Positions 44,183-53,026 of a stretch of 64,000 nt of DNA are shown here, piece by piece. Within the stretch, counting starts at the first letter, position 1. Every line of letters begins with the position of its first letter. The stretch is taken from NCBI GenBank assembly GCA_023414875.1, contig JAEZMV010000025.1, positions 62,001 through 126,000 on the forward strand, given 5' to 3'. Below the pieces are notes generated by a model, which worked only from the letters and a program-made list of their open reading frames with translations, was not told where the DNA came from and made no database searches. The stretch comes from Bacillota bacterium. GTDB taxonomy: Bacteria > Bacillota > Clostridia > Lachnospirales > Lachnospiraceae. Both the position numbers and the translations under genes were made by a program.

Positions 44183-45010
44183 ATGAAAAAAATTGCTGGT
44201 AAACTGATTCTATATATTTTTCTTACTTTGCTTACAATTATTACACTTGCTCCCATTCTGTGGGTTTTAATATCTTCTTTGAAAACCAAGAACGAAATGC
44301 TGACAAAACCATGGGGTTTACCTGGTAAGTTAATGTGGACCAATTATGAACAGGCATGGCAGCGGGGAAATTTTCAAGTGTTATTAAAAAATAGTGTTAC
44401 TATAACTTTTTTTGCATTGATATTCATGGTTACGCTATCTGCTATGGTAGCCTTTGCAATATCTAGATATAAGATCAGATTGAGTCGGATTGCACTTATT
44501 TATTTACTTATTGGTCAAACCATTTCAACCGCTATGATAGTCTTTCCTATCGTTATTATTCTAAAGAAAATTGGTTTTGATGACAGTCATACTGGTTTGA
44601 TATTGACGTATATTGCAGGGGGGTTGCCTTTTGCAACCTTTGTGATGCAGGGTTTTTTTAATGGAATACCCAAGGAAATATATGAGGCAGCTGAAATTGA
44701 TGGATCAGGCGAGTTTTCCATATTTAGAAGCATAGCGCTTCCTTTGGCAAAACCGTCTTTAGCTACGGTACTTTTGTATCAGTTTATGTGGGTCTGGAAT
44801 GAGTTTACGTTGTCATTTACTGTGATCAACTCAACAGATAAGCGATCGATTATAGTTGGCCTTTATTCCGTAATTAATGGACAATTGCAGACGAATTACG
44901 TTTTAGCATTTGCTGGAGCAGTCATTGTAAGTTTGCCAATCATCCTGATTTATCTAATCTTTCAAAAATATCTGATACAAGGACTGGTTGACGGTTCTGT
45001 GAAAGGATAA
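44183..45010 (+). CDS. Sugar ABC transporter permease, MalG type
   Basis: This 275-residue protein has six membrane segments and the EAA loop (YEAAEIDGSGEFSIFRSIAL, about residues 170-189) followed by PLAKP, typical of MalG-like permeases. The N-terminal segment matches the usual APILWVLISSLKT. It pairs with the preceding MalF-type permease. AGGGG lies just before the ATG. Metabolic genes follow directly, implying that the imported compound is processed by their products. Confidence 0.92.
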   Translation: MKKIAGKLILYIFLTLLTIITLAPILWVLISSLKTKNEMLTKPWGLPGKLMWTNYEQAWQRGNFQVLLKNSVTITFFALIFMVTLSAMVAFAISRYKIRLSRIALIYLLIGQTISTAMIVFPIVIILKKIGFDDSHTGLILTYIAGGLPFATFVMQGFFNGIPKEIYEAAEIDGSGEFSIFRSIALPLAKPSLATVLLYQFMWVWNEFTLSFTVINSTDKRSIIVGLYSVINGQLQTNYVLAFAGAVIVSLPIILIYLIFQKYLIQGLVDGSVKG

Positions 45011-45023
45011 TGAGGTGGTTTCT

Positions 45024-45860
45024 ATGAATCTAAAAAGTCAATTAGGTGCTGCAGCTTGGGGTTTTAGAGAACTACAGATAGAGGAACAGCTTATTTTATG
45101 CAAGAAATTAGGCTTGACATCTCTGGAAGTAGGTATTGCGAATGCACAAAAGGATATTCCGTTAAATGCAACAGTAGATGATTTAAAAAAAATTAAAGAG
45201 TTATATCAAAATTATGGAATTCTTCTTACTATGGCTGCAACAGGGAGCGATTTTACACTAAATAATGAGAAAGAAGTACATAAAGAGATTTTTAAAATTA
45301 AAAAGGTAATAGAAATCAGCAGTTTATTAGGCGTAAAATTCCTACGTATTTTTGCGGGTTTTTCACATGCCGAAGATGTAGTTGGGACCCGCTTTGAGAT
45401 AATGATTAAGGCGATTACAGAAGTTGCTGAGTATGCGAGAGTAAAAGGAGTTATACTGGCAATTGAAACCCATGGCGGGGTTGATGTATATGAAGACGGA
45501 GTCGTGCATTATATGTCTGTGAGTACAGAGCCGGAACATTTAAGGTATCTGATTAAGGAAATACCAAGCGATGTTAAATTTGTATTTGATGCCGCGAATC
45601 TTTATGCAGTAGGAATAAAACATCCGGAAGAGATTTATTCAATGATGAAAGACCGTATCGCATATATGCATCTTAAGGATTTTATCAGTATGCCAAACGG
45701 TCATGTGATACCCGGAGCATGTGGTGATAGTGATATGGATTGGAGGGCTTTTCTGAAAGCCGTTTCTGATTTTACGGGGCCTCTTCTAATTGAATACGAA
45801 ATTCCGGATCATATTGAAGAAGGTTGTCAGAAATCGATTCAATATTTAAAAAATATATAG
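45024..45860 (+). CDS. Xylose-isomerase-like TIM-barrel sugar isomerase/epimerase
   Basis: This 278-residue TIM barrel of the AP endonuclease family 2/sugar-phosphate isomerase type has metal-binding strands visible as LAIETHGG (Glu at about residue 147), VKFVFDAANLYAVG (Asp at about 190), AYMHLKDF (His) and PLLIEYEIP (Glu). The usual Glu-Asp-His-Glu set is therefore present. It would interconvert keto and aldo sugars, epimerise ketoses or act on inosose-like cyclitols. ATG 45024 is chosen because GAGGTGG precedes it. It lies 13 bp after the second permease. Confidence 0.85.
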   Translation: MNLKSQLGAAAWGFRELQIEEQLILCKKLGLTSLEVGIANAQKDIPLNATVDDLKKIKELYQNYGILLTMAATGSDFTLNNEKEVHKEIFKIKKVIEISSLLGVKFLRIFAGFSHAEDVVGTRFEIMIKAITEVAEYARVKGVILAIETHGGVDVYEDGVVHYMSVSTEPEHLRYLIKEIPSDVKFVFDAANLYAVGIKHPEEIYSMMKDRIAYMHLKDFISMPNGHVIPGACGDSDMDWRAFLKAVSDFTGPLLIEYEIPDHIEEGCQKSIQYLKNI

Positions 45861-45879
45861 GAAGAAGGAAGATAAGATT

Positions 45880-46944
45880 ATGGACAGCAATAATATTTTT
45901 GATTATAAAAAAAGTATGGCTATTGTCATTGAGCGTCCTTTTCAAGCAGAGTTCAGGGAAATTGAGCTTACCGAGCCGATGCCCGATGCTTATGTGGCTA
46001 AAACCACCTTCAGCAGTATTTCCAGTGGGACAGATATGAAGACATATAAAGGCTTACAGCATCCGGAACAGTGCTATTACCCGCTTGTACCAGGATATGA
46101 AACTGCGGGTGTCGTAGTTGCGGCTGGCCCGAAAAGTGACGGGCGATTGAAGGTTGGAGATCGTGTTATGATCAATGAATGCCGTGAATATGGTAATGTA
46201 TGTGCTGCATGGGGAGGAGGCTCTGAATATACGATTAAGGACTCTAACACTACAAACGATATTTTTGATTATATGGTAAAAATCCCGGACAACGTTACTG
46301 ACATGGAGGCTTCTCTTGCATATCTTCCATGTGTTGCTTTAAAGGGGATTAAACGTCTTAGTCTTAAGGAAAATGAAACAATAGTTGTAGTTGGTGCCGG
46401 AATGATAGGAATCAGTGCGATACAGATTCTAAAAATTTTATGTCCTTCCCTTACTGTAATTTCGGTTGAACCTAATGCCTTCAGGAGAAGCATTGCTGAG
46501 AAATATGCAGATTATGTCATAGATCCTGACCATGCCGTTGAAAGGATTAAAGATTTGACAAAAGGTAAAATGGCAGATAAGGTTATTGAATGTTCAGGCA
46601 ATTCTGAGGTTGTGGGTAAGCTTCACCAATATATCAAAGACGGTGGATGGAGTGATAACGATGAACCGGCCCATATTCATCTTCAGGGAGATTATCCGGA
46701 AAAAATTATAATGGATTCCTATCATCGCTGGTTTGTCAAGAATTGTACCATAACGATGACCTGTGCCTTAGCACCATCTTGTAAGGAACAGATATTAGCA
46801 TGGATCAGCGAAGGTAAATTCGATGTAAAAGGATTACCTGTAGAAGTATGGCCTGCTACGAAATGCAAAGAAGCCTTTGAATATAAGGCTGATAAAGGCG
46901 ATGATGTATTTAAAATAATGTTTGATTGGAGTATAGACAGATGA
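45880..46944 (+). CDS. Zinc-less MDR-family dehydrogenase
   Basis: This 354-residue medium-chain dehydrogenase/reductase has a GroES-like N-terminal domain and a Rossmann domain (VVVGAGMIGISAIQ, about residue 170). The zinc-ligand positions are changed: the usual Cys is Ser in SISSGTDMK, and the GHE motif reads GYE. The structural-zinc Cys cluster is absent. This resembles BchC-like and sugar-alcohol or cyclitol dehydrogenases that lack catalytic zinc. It probably oxidises a hydroxyl of the imported compound with NAD(P). AAGGAAG precedes the ATG, and the stop overlaps the next start (ATGA). Confidence 0.8.
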   Translation: MDSNNIFDYKKSMAIVIERPFQAEFREIELTEPMPDAYVAKTTFSSISSGTDMKTYKGLQHPEQCYYPLVPGYETAGVVVAAGPKSDGRLKVGDRVMINECREYGNVCAAWGGGSEYTIKDSNTTNDIFDYMVKIPDNVTDMEASLAYLPCVALKGIKRLSLKENETIVVVGAGMIGISAIQILKILCPSLTVISVEPNAFRRSIAEKYADYVIDPDHAVERIKDLTKGKMADKVIECSGNSEVVGKLHQYIKDGGWSDNDEPAHIHLQGDYPEKIIMDSYHRWFVKNCTITMTCALAPSCKEQILAWISEGKFDVKGLPVEVWPATKCKEAFEYKADKGDDVFKIMFDWSIDR

Positions 46945-48329
46945 CACCGAAGATAATTTTTATGCCCCATGCTAATATACAGTATTCACAATTAAGTCCC
47001 GAAAAGAGACCTTGGGTAATAAAGAACTGCTATGAAAAATTATTTGATTTAATTATAGATAACCCTTATAAAATTGCATTTGAAGCAAGTGGCAAAACAA
47101 TAGAAGATATTGCAGTTATGGCACCCGAGGTTCTTGATAAGCTGATTTTTCTTGTGAAGGAAGGGAAGATCGAACCTGTAGCTTCTCCCTATATTCATTT
47201 TATGCTTAGTAATATACCACCCCAGATATGTCTGGATTCGCTAAAACATAGCTTGGATACCTGGGAGAAATATGTAAAGGTTCGTCCGGTAGTTGGATGG
47301 AATCCGGAATGCGGATGGGCATCCTATTTACCAGAAGTATATAAAGAAGCCGGTTTCCAAACACTTATCATGGATGCGGATTCATTTTTTCTATCCTTTG
47401 ATGAAATAAGAGAAGCAACAGAACTTACGTATGATGTTCAGGGACATAGCAATAAAAATCAACTGTTCAAAATTGAGGATTTTATAAAAAATAAGCCGGA
47501 ATATTTGAAGTACATTACCAATCCATCCAGAGCCTCTAATGGCCTTCAGATGATCTTCCGGTTAGATAGTATGTCAAATCTTCTACTGTGGTACTTGATG
47601 GATGCAACAGAGGGAGTAAGGGATAAAAAAATAAGTGAAGATGATATTGCTCAGATGTATCATGCATGGAAAGAGCGTATAGCCAGAAGCGGAAGCTTTA
47701 TTATGCCATATGCTGAGGATGCCGAGTATATAGGAAGCTCAGCATATTTTTATGTAAAACAGTTTAATGCTGCTAGATTTTTCGAACCAGAACCAGATAG
47801 TATCCAACGTTTTAAAAATATTCTTGATTCTTCGCTGAAAGCAGGTTATGATATGGCTACTCCGTCAGAAGTCATTGCTTCAAGCAATATTATTGATAAT
47901 GATCTTATCTATCAGATAGAAAATGGAGTTGCATGGCACGGAGGAACCGCTAAAGCATGGATGAATACGGAGCATGCCCTGCTCTTAGACCCTGTATGTC
48001 ATTCTATATTTACAGGGATCAAAGAATTGTCAAAATGGCGAAATCAGACCTGGGATGATTTGGACGAAGACATGAATATAGCAATGAAGGCCCTTGCAAG
48101 TGCATGGGTATCGGATTCCAGGTGGCCACCCGCACCTACATCACCAGGAAGATTTAACGTGCAGGAAACGATATCAGATTTATATACGGCCAATGAAGCT
48201 ATAGAACGAAGTATGAAAAACAGTGGATTTGATAAACAAAAATCCATATATTCACCAAAGCTTATGAAGACTCAAATTCGTTTGGTGGAAGAAAAACTTA
48301 TGAATATGAAATATTTTGGCGAAGAATAG
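46941..48329 (+). CDS. GH57-like (beta/alpha)7-barrel protein
   Basis: This 462-residue protein opens with IIFMPHANIQYSQL and has WNPECGWASYLPEVYKEAGF (about residues 120-139), the GH57 pattern in which the Glu is the catalytic nucleophile. A second acid is plausible at PYAEDAEYIG (about 255). A C-terminal helical bundle follows (about 370-460). GH57 enzymes act on alpha-glucans and related sugars, but many members have unknown substrates. The ATGA overlap with the MDR gene makes ATG 46941 the natural start. Its place between a dehydrogenase and a radical SAM enzyme is unusual. Confidence 0.7.
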   Translation: MTPKIIFMPHANIQYSQLSPEKRPWVIKNCYEKLFDLIIDNPYKIAFEASGKTIEDIAVMAPEVLDKLIFLVKEGKIEPVASPYIHFMLSNIPPQICLDSLKHSLDTWEKYVKVRPVVGWNPECGWASYLPEVYKEAGFQTLIMDADSFFLSFDEIREATELTYDVQGHSNKNQLFKIEDFIKNKPEYLKYITNPSRASNGLQMIFRLDSMSNLLLWYLMDATEGVRDKKISEDDIAQMYHAWKERIARSGSFIMPYAEDAEYIGSSAYFYVKQFNAARFFEPEPDSIQRFKNILDSSLKAGYDMATPSEVIASSNIIDNDLIYQIENGVAWHGGTAKAWMNTEHALLLDPVCHSIFTGIKELSKWRNQTWDDLDEDMNIAMKALASAWVSDSRWPPAPTSPGRFNVQETISDLYTANEAIERSMKNSGFDKQKSIYSPKLMKTQIRLVEEKLMNMKYFGEE

Positions 48330-48351
48330 TTTTTATCTAAGAGGACAGAGA

Positions 48352-49341
48352 ATGGATACTGATGTAAGACTAGAGCTTGTACATATGCAGCTGACTAGAA
48401 AATGCAATTTGAATTGCTGGTTTTGCAGCCAGAAAGATTTTAAAAATTATAAGCTTGAAGCAACAGATACCTTTATGAGCTTGGAAGACTGGAAAAAGGT
48501 TATAAATTCTCTTTCCGATTATCGTGATATAAGCGGTATTAGTCCTTCCATAATGCTCTGGGGTGGTGAACCATTATTATATAAGGATTTTGAAAAGATT
48601 GTCTTATATGCCCATGAGCTTGGTTTTTCCTTAGGTATGGTCACAAACGGAACAATGCTAAGCAAATACAAAGAGCTTTGTCACGAAGCATTTGATAAAA
48701 TCTACATATCTGTTGATGGACCGGCCAAAATTCACAATGCAATCCGGGGACCTGGGGTTTTTGAGCAGATTAAGGAAAATATGCTTGAGCTAAAAGGCGG
48801 TCCGTTATTAGTCAATATGGCAGTTCTTACATCTGAGGTACGAAATCGCCTGGAGTGGCTTTTGGATGCATTTGTACCATTGCAGCCGGATGAGGTAATA
48901 TTGCAGGAATTGATAGGACTTAATAAGGATGAAATCACTAAATATAAAAGTTGGCTGTCCAGTGAATTCGGACAGAAGGTTTTTGAAATTGATGCATGGG
49001 AAAGAAGCATTGATTATGAACCGGCTAGGCAGAAAAAAGATTGCCTGGATCAGCTTCAGAATTTGAAATATCCATTTAAGGTTACATATTTGCCCCACGG
49101 CACGGAAGCTAAGAATAAATATTGTTTGTCGCCATTTCGGCATGTAAGCATTCAGTGTAATGGAAATGTATCCTTTTGCACTGATTTTACAGATTATTCT
49201 GCGGGTAACGTAAAAGAAGTTGATTTACAGGACATTTTCAGAAGTGATGTAGCCGATAAATTCCGTAGAGAAGTAGTACAAGGGAATTGTATAACCTGTA
49301 TGCATTGCTCCTGGAAAAACAATAATGACTTTAAGCTTTAG
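48352..49341 (+). CDS. Radical SAM/SPASM-type enzyme
   Basis: This 329-residue protein has the CNLNCWFC (CxxxCxxC) cluster motif for the AdoMet-cleaving 4Fe-4S centre near residue 20, a GGEPLL motif (about 72) and VTNGTML. A C-terminal Cys-rich SPASM/twitch region follows (CLSPFRH, QCNG, SFCTD, then CITCMHC), which holds auxiliary clusters. ATG 48352 is chosen because GAGGA precedes it; the upstream TTG (48316) lacks an RBS. SPASM enzymes either modify peptides or dehydrogenate sugars and cyclitols. No peptide gene is nearby and the operon is for sugar uptake, so a BtrN-like dehydrogenase or epimerase role is inferred. Confidence 0.82.
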   Translation: MDTDVRLELVHMQLTRKCNLNCWFCSQKDFKNYKLEATDTFMSLEDWKKVINSLSDYRDISGISPSIMLWGGEPLLYKDFEKIVLYAHELGFSLGMVTNGTMLSKYKELCHEAFDKIYISVDGPAKIHNAIRGPGVFEQIKENMLELKGGPLLVNMAVLTSEVRNRLEWLLDAFVPLQPDEVILQELIGLNKDEITKYKSWLSSEFGQKVFEIDAWERSIDYEPARQKKDCLDQLQNLKYPFKVTYLPHGTEAKNKYCLSPFRHVSIQCNGNVSFCTDFTDYSAGNVKEVDLQDIFRSDVADKFRREVVQGNCITCMHCSWKNNNDFKL

Positions 49342-49400
49342 CTGGAATACATATTTAAATGACTGAAGGTTAAGACATTAATAAAAATGATTTACTAATT

Positions 49401-49456
49401 AAGCATCATTTCTAAGAAAGGAGACTTTCTCCTTCCTTAGAAGGATGCTTCTTTTA
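49401..49456 (+). terminator. Long-stem terminator of the sugar operon
   Basis: AAGCATC pairs with GATGCTT and the inner TTCTAAG and AAGGAGA stretches pair with TCTCCTT and CTTAGAA, giving a stem of about 20 bp with a few bulges, followed by CTTTTATT. Confidence 0.88.
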
Positions 49457-49606
49457 TTGAGAAATAAGAAAAGCCACTGTTTCCAGTAGCTTTTTCCAAT
49501 GCTCTTTATTTAGATTTATATTATGTAGACAAACACTCTACATTGCATAGAGCATATGAGTAAAATTCTATTAAATCTTGTACAATAAGACTATCTGAAT
49601 TATAAG

Positions 49607-50170
49607 CTATTTCTTATATCCACACTTAGGGCATATGCCACTTTCATTTAATTCAACACCGCATAATGGACAACGATTCTTTGTTCCCTGAGGCGCATAT
49701 TCCTGTGTCGCAGCATTCACACCACTGGTGAAGGTTATCTTAGCAATGTTAAGTTTGTCCTTTAGAAGATCATAAACAATCTTGATCATTCCTTCAACTG
49801 TCATAGTCTCTTTTGTAACAACCAGTCGGCAATCTGGATATGCGGTTGCAAGTTCTGTCTTAAAGGCTTCACCTTTCATTTTATTTTGAGGTGCTCCATT
49901 CTTAATACCCTGCTTCTCATAAACGTCTAAGATTGCTGGAAGTAAAGGATCATCCTCTCTCAAAATCAAAGCATGGTCAAAGTTCTTCAGAACATCCCAA
50001 GCTACCTTCTGGATTTCATTGCAAGGATAAACCATATTAACCCCTGGATTTACTGTATCTTCAACCTCAATTGTCAAAACACCTGTATGGCCATGTAAAT
50101 ACTGCGCCTCTCCTTGAAAACCAAAGAATCTGTGTGCATACTGTAGATCAAATGTAGTAAGACTTCTCAT
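49607..50170 (-). CDS. QueD/PTPS family protein with C-terminal zinc ribbon
   Basis: This 187-residue protein has the zinc ligands of 6-pyruvoyl-tetrahydropterin synthases (His13, then HGH at about 27-29), FDHALIL and the conserved Glu in MTVEGMIKIVY. The Cys four residues before HGH that serves in QueD catalysis is Ala here, with a Glu one position further upstream. A CxxC...CxxC zinc ribbon (about 166-184) ends the protein. QueD makes carboxy-tetrahydropterin in queuosine synthesis, but the missing Cys and added ribbon make the exact reaction uncertain. GGAGG precedes the start. No queC, queE or queF lies nearby. Confidence 0.78.
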   Translation of the reverse strand: MRSLTTFDLQYAHRFFGFQGEAQYLHGHTGVLTIEVEDTVNPGVNMVYPCNEIQKVAWDVLKNFDHALILREDDPLLPAILDVYEKQGIKNGAPQNKMKGEAFKTELATAYPDCRLVVTKETMTVEGMIKIVYDLLKDKLNIAKITFTSGVNAATQEYAPQGTKNRCPLCGVELNESGICPKCGYKK

Positions 50171-50594
50171 CTTATTTCCTCCTTTAGATTATATCTATAC
50201 GATATACTCTCTGTGTTATTACAGCATTATGATTTTAACACAAAATACTATAATTTTCAATAAAAACCAGCTTTAATCGTACAATAATCTGTGATATACA
50301 TAAAATACCAAATATTATCAAACTATTACTGTATTAATTGCCAAAAAACAGGAAATTTTATATATGACATACATTCCTCGAATTACCTTTCCATAACCCC
50401 AAAAGTAACCAATTTCTCCGAATTAGAAAAAAAATCTCGAAATTAACTTTTGGGTATGGTATAATAAAAAATAATGTTATTCATAATGCTACTTTATAAG
50501 TGGTAAGAAAACTAATATAATTCAGGGTAAGATATGAATATTTCCGGTATATGGAGTGAAAAATTTAATGATAGCTCCGGGACATGGAGGAAAG
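50171..50594. other. Divergent intergenic region
   Basis: No gene is seen. It contains an imperfect inverted repeat (50393-50456) and an extended -10 promoter (50457-50465) for the rightward operon, and presumably the promoter of the QueD-like gene. Confidence 0.5.
50457..50465 (+). promoter_or_regulatory. Extended -10 promoter of the cda operon
   Basis: TGGTATAAT (TGn-TATAAT) lies 130 bp upstream of the first gene, with no good -35. Directly upstream, arms like CCCAAAAGT and ACTTTTGGG form an imperfect inverted repeat at 50393-50456. Confidence 0.5.
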
Positions 50595-50996
50595 ATGTTA
50601 AATAACGATAAAATAAGACTGATGACGAAGCTGGCTATTTATGAGAATAAAGAGGGCAAGGAAGATATTCGTTTAAGTAAATACTATAAAACAGACTATG
50701 TCAGATATCACACTATAAAATCTCTTATTACTGCCAGCCTTGGATATGCATTAATACTGGTTTTAATATTCCTATATAAATCCGAGTATATTATTCGTGA
50801 AGCAATTACGATGGATTATAAAACGATTGGCATGTATATTCTTGGTTTTTATATTATGATTATAGCAGTTTATGGTTTGGGTTCCGTGGTGGGATATTCT
50901 ATCAAATACGATAAGTCCAGGAAGAAGCTGGGAAGGTATTATAAGCTGTTAAGACGATTGAGTAAAATTTATAACGAAGAGACGTCTGAGTCTTAG
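50595..50996 (+). CDS. Small membrane protein of the cda operon
   Basis: This 133-residue protein has two membrane segments (about residues 43-62 and 77-102), a charged N-terminal cytoplasmic part and a basic C-terminal tail (KSRKKLGRYYKLLRRLSKI). ATG 50595 with GGAGG upstream is chosen over the GTG at 50556. The next membrane-protein gene follows after 19 bp. I do not recognise the family. Its position suggests a partner of the larger membrane protein, possibly in envelope or c-di-AMP functions. Confidence 0.65.
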   Translation: MLNNDKIRLMTKLAIYENKEGKEDIRLSKYYKTDYVRYHTIKSLITASLGYALILVLIFLYKSEYIIREAITMDYKTIGMYILGFYIMIIAVYGLGSVVGYSIKYDKSRKKLGRYYKLLRRLSKIYNEETSES

Positions 50997-51015
50997 TTCT
51001 GGGAGGAAATAAAGA

Positions 51016-52086
51016 ATGATGCCACTATTGGTATTTAGAGAGAGGGTAAAAAATTTCTATCAAAGAAATGATATTTATATTACCCCCGCAATAAAGTTTA
51101 TATTTGCATTAATAGCATTTCAGACAATTAACAGAGAAATTGGGTATGATTCCAGGTTAGAATCCTTGCCGGTGATTTTGGCAATATCCCTGCTTTGCGC
51201 ATTTACACCATCTGCGATCATGGTTCTTGCCGCATCGGGTATCGCGGCTTGGCACGTTTATTTTATATCACCGTTTTTGTCAATGATTGTTATCATATTC
51301 TTTTTGATTATTTACTTTTTATTTATTAGATTTACCCCAAGCTTGGGATATATAATTCTTGCAATCCCTATCTTATATTTTATGAAAATTCCTTATGTTA
51401 TTCCGATCCTGTTGGGAATTACAGCTACGCCGGTAGCAATTATCCCAACCGCCTGCGGAGTACTGGTTTATTTTATGTTTCAAATTATTAAAACCGCAAT
51501 TACGATTCAAGGAAGTACTTCAATTGATGATATTCTGAAGCTTTACACTTACGTAATAGACAATCTGGTTGGAAATAAACAAATGCTTATGTCAATCATT
51601 ATTTTTGCTTTAATTCTTATGGTTGTATACTATGTCAGAAGAATGAAGTTTGACTACGCGTTTGAAATATCAATTGCTGCGGGTGCTTTAACCAGTATCT
51701 TAGGATTTTTACTCAGTGATTTAATATTAGGAAAATCCGATCAGATACTTAGTATGATTTTAGGAACCATAGTATCCGGAGGTATTGTATATGTGGTTCA
51801 TTTCTTCAAATTAACCCTGGATTATTCCGGAGTAGAGAATGTACAGTTTGAAGATGATGTATATTATTATTATGTAAAAGCGGTTCCAAAGGTAACTGTT
51901 ACGACTCCTGAGATGAGAGTGAAGCATATTAATGTTAAAAATGTGGAACATGGAGTAAGGAACGGAGTCTTAAAGAAGGATACTGATACCGATGAATTTG
52001 ATGAGGATGAGGATACCTATTTTGATAATACCGGTGATTATGAATTCAAACATAAGGACCTCGCACAAGAAAGTGATTCTGAATAA
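51016..52086 (+). CDS. Polytopic membrane protein upstream of cdaA
   Basis: This 356-residue protein has about eight membrane segments (residues about 18-260) and a long, acidic, soluble C-terminal tail (about 270-356, with DTDTDEFDEDEDTYFD). GGGAGG precedes the ATG. It is followed 61 bp later by cdaA in the same direction. I do not know a name for the family. The acidic cytosolic tail beside the CdaA catalytic domain suggests a regulatory or scaffold role, which is inference. Confidence 0.65.
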   Translation: MMPLLVFRERVKNFYQRNDIYITPAIKFIFALIAFQTINREIGYDSRLESLPVILAISLLCAFTPSAIMVLAASGIAAWHVYFISPFLSMIVIIFFLIIYFLFIRFTPSLGYIILAIPILYFMKIPYVIPILLGITATPVAIIPTACGVLVYFMFQIIKTAITIQGSTSIDDILKLYTYVIDNLVGNKQMLMSIIIFALILMVVYYVRRMKFDYAFEISIAAGALTSILGFLLSDLILGKSDQILSMILGTIVSGGIVYVVHFFKLTLDYSGVENVQFEDDVYYYYVKAVPKVTVTTPEMRVKHINVKNVEHGVRNGVLKKDTDTDEFDEDEDTYFDNTGDYEFKHKDLAQESDSE

Positions 52087-52147
52087 AAGCATTGCTTTTG
52101 AATGGGTAAAGATAATGAAAGCAAATTTGCGGTAGGGGAGAAGGTAT

Positions 52148-53026
52148 ATGGAGTCTATCAAAAATTTCATCAAGGATTATTTGGTGTGGTTATCACTTCC
52201 CAAAATAAATCCTTCGGATATCATTGAAATATGCATTCTTGCGTACCTGATTTACCATGTTGTAAAGTGGGTTAAGAGTACAAGAGCCTGGTCATTAGTT
52301 AAGGGTCTGGTTGTTATCATGCTTTTCTGGCTCTTGGCAGTTATATTTGATCTTAATGTTATCATATGGATTATTAAGAATACAATCAACGTCGGAATTA
52401 TTGCAATTGTTATACTGTTTCAGCCTGAATTCAGAAAGGCACTCGAACAGCTTGGACAGAAAAACTTAGTGAAATCTATTATTACCTTTGATGATATAAA
52501 GGATAAGAATGAGAAATTTTCGGATCATACCTTAAATGAAATTGTACGGGCTACCTTTGAGCTTGCCAGAGCAAAAACAGGCGCTTTAATCGTTTTGGAA
52601 GAGAACGTTCCGCTAAACGACTTTGAAAATACCGGAATTATTATCGATAGTATGGTCAGCAGCGAATTGTTAATTAATATTTTTGAACATAACACACCCC
52701 TTCATGACGGTGCAGTTATCCTTAGAGGAAACAGAATTACAGCAGCAACCTGTTACTTACCCTTATCGGATAATATGCAGTTAAGTAAGGATTTAGGTAC
52801 CAGACATCGCGCAGGTATTGGTATAAGTGAGGTTTCAGATAGCTTAACGATTATAGTATCTGAAGAAACAGGTAAGGTTTCAATTGCTAAGGGAGGAAAG
52901 CTGGTCCGCAACGTAGACGGAGATTATCTTAGGGCTAAATTAACAGATGCACAGCATAAAACGATTGATACTAAGAGATTAAGACTATGGAAGGGAAGAA
53001 TAAAGAATGAAAGAGAAGTTGACTAG
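52148..53026 (+). CDS. cdaA: Diadenylate cyclase CdaA
   Basis: This 292-residue protein has three N-terminal membrane helices (about residues 15-95) and a cytosolic DisA_N (DAC) domain with HDGAVIL (about 191-197) and LGTRHRAGIGISE (about 218-230), the DGA and RHR motifs that bind ATP. It makes c-di-AMP from two ATP, controlling potassium and osmolyte balance and cell-wall homeostasis. GGGGAGAAGG precedes the ATG. It overlaps cdaR by 20 bp, the conserved order in Firmicutes. The usual third gene, glmM, is not in this operon. Confidence 0.95.
   Translation: MESIKNFIKDYLVWLSLPKINPSDIIEICILAYLIYHVVKWVKSTRAWSLVKGLVVIMLFWLLAVIFDLNVIIWIIKNTINVGIIAIVILFQPEFRKALEQLGQKNLVKSIITFDDIKDKNEKFSDHTLNEIVRATFELARAKTGALIVLEENVPLNDFENTGIIIDSMVSSELLINIFEHNTPLHDGAVILRGNRITAATCYLPLSDNMQLSKDLGTRHRAGIGISEVSDSLTIIVSEETGKVSIAKGGKLVRNVDGDYLRAKLTDAQHKTIDTKRLRLWKGRIKNEREVD

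Noticed and set aside
48352..49341. Radical SAM enzyme as a peptide (RiPP) maturase
   Set aside because: No small peptide gene or peptide-recognition (RRE) domain is seen in or beside the operon, and the context is sugar uptake. A search would be needed to exclude it fully.
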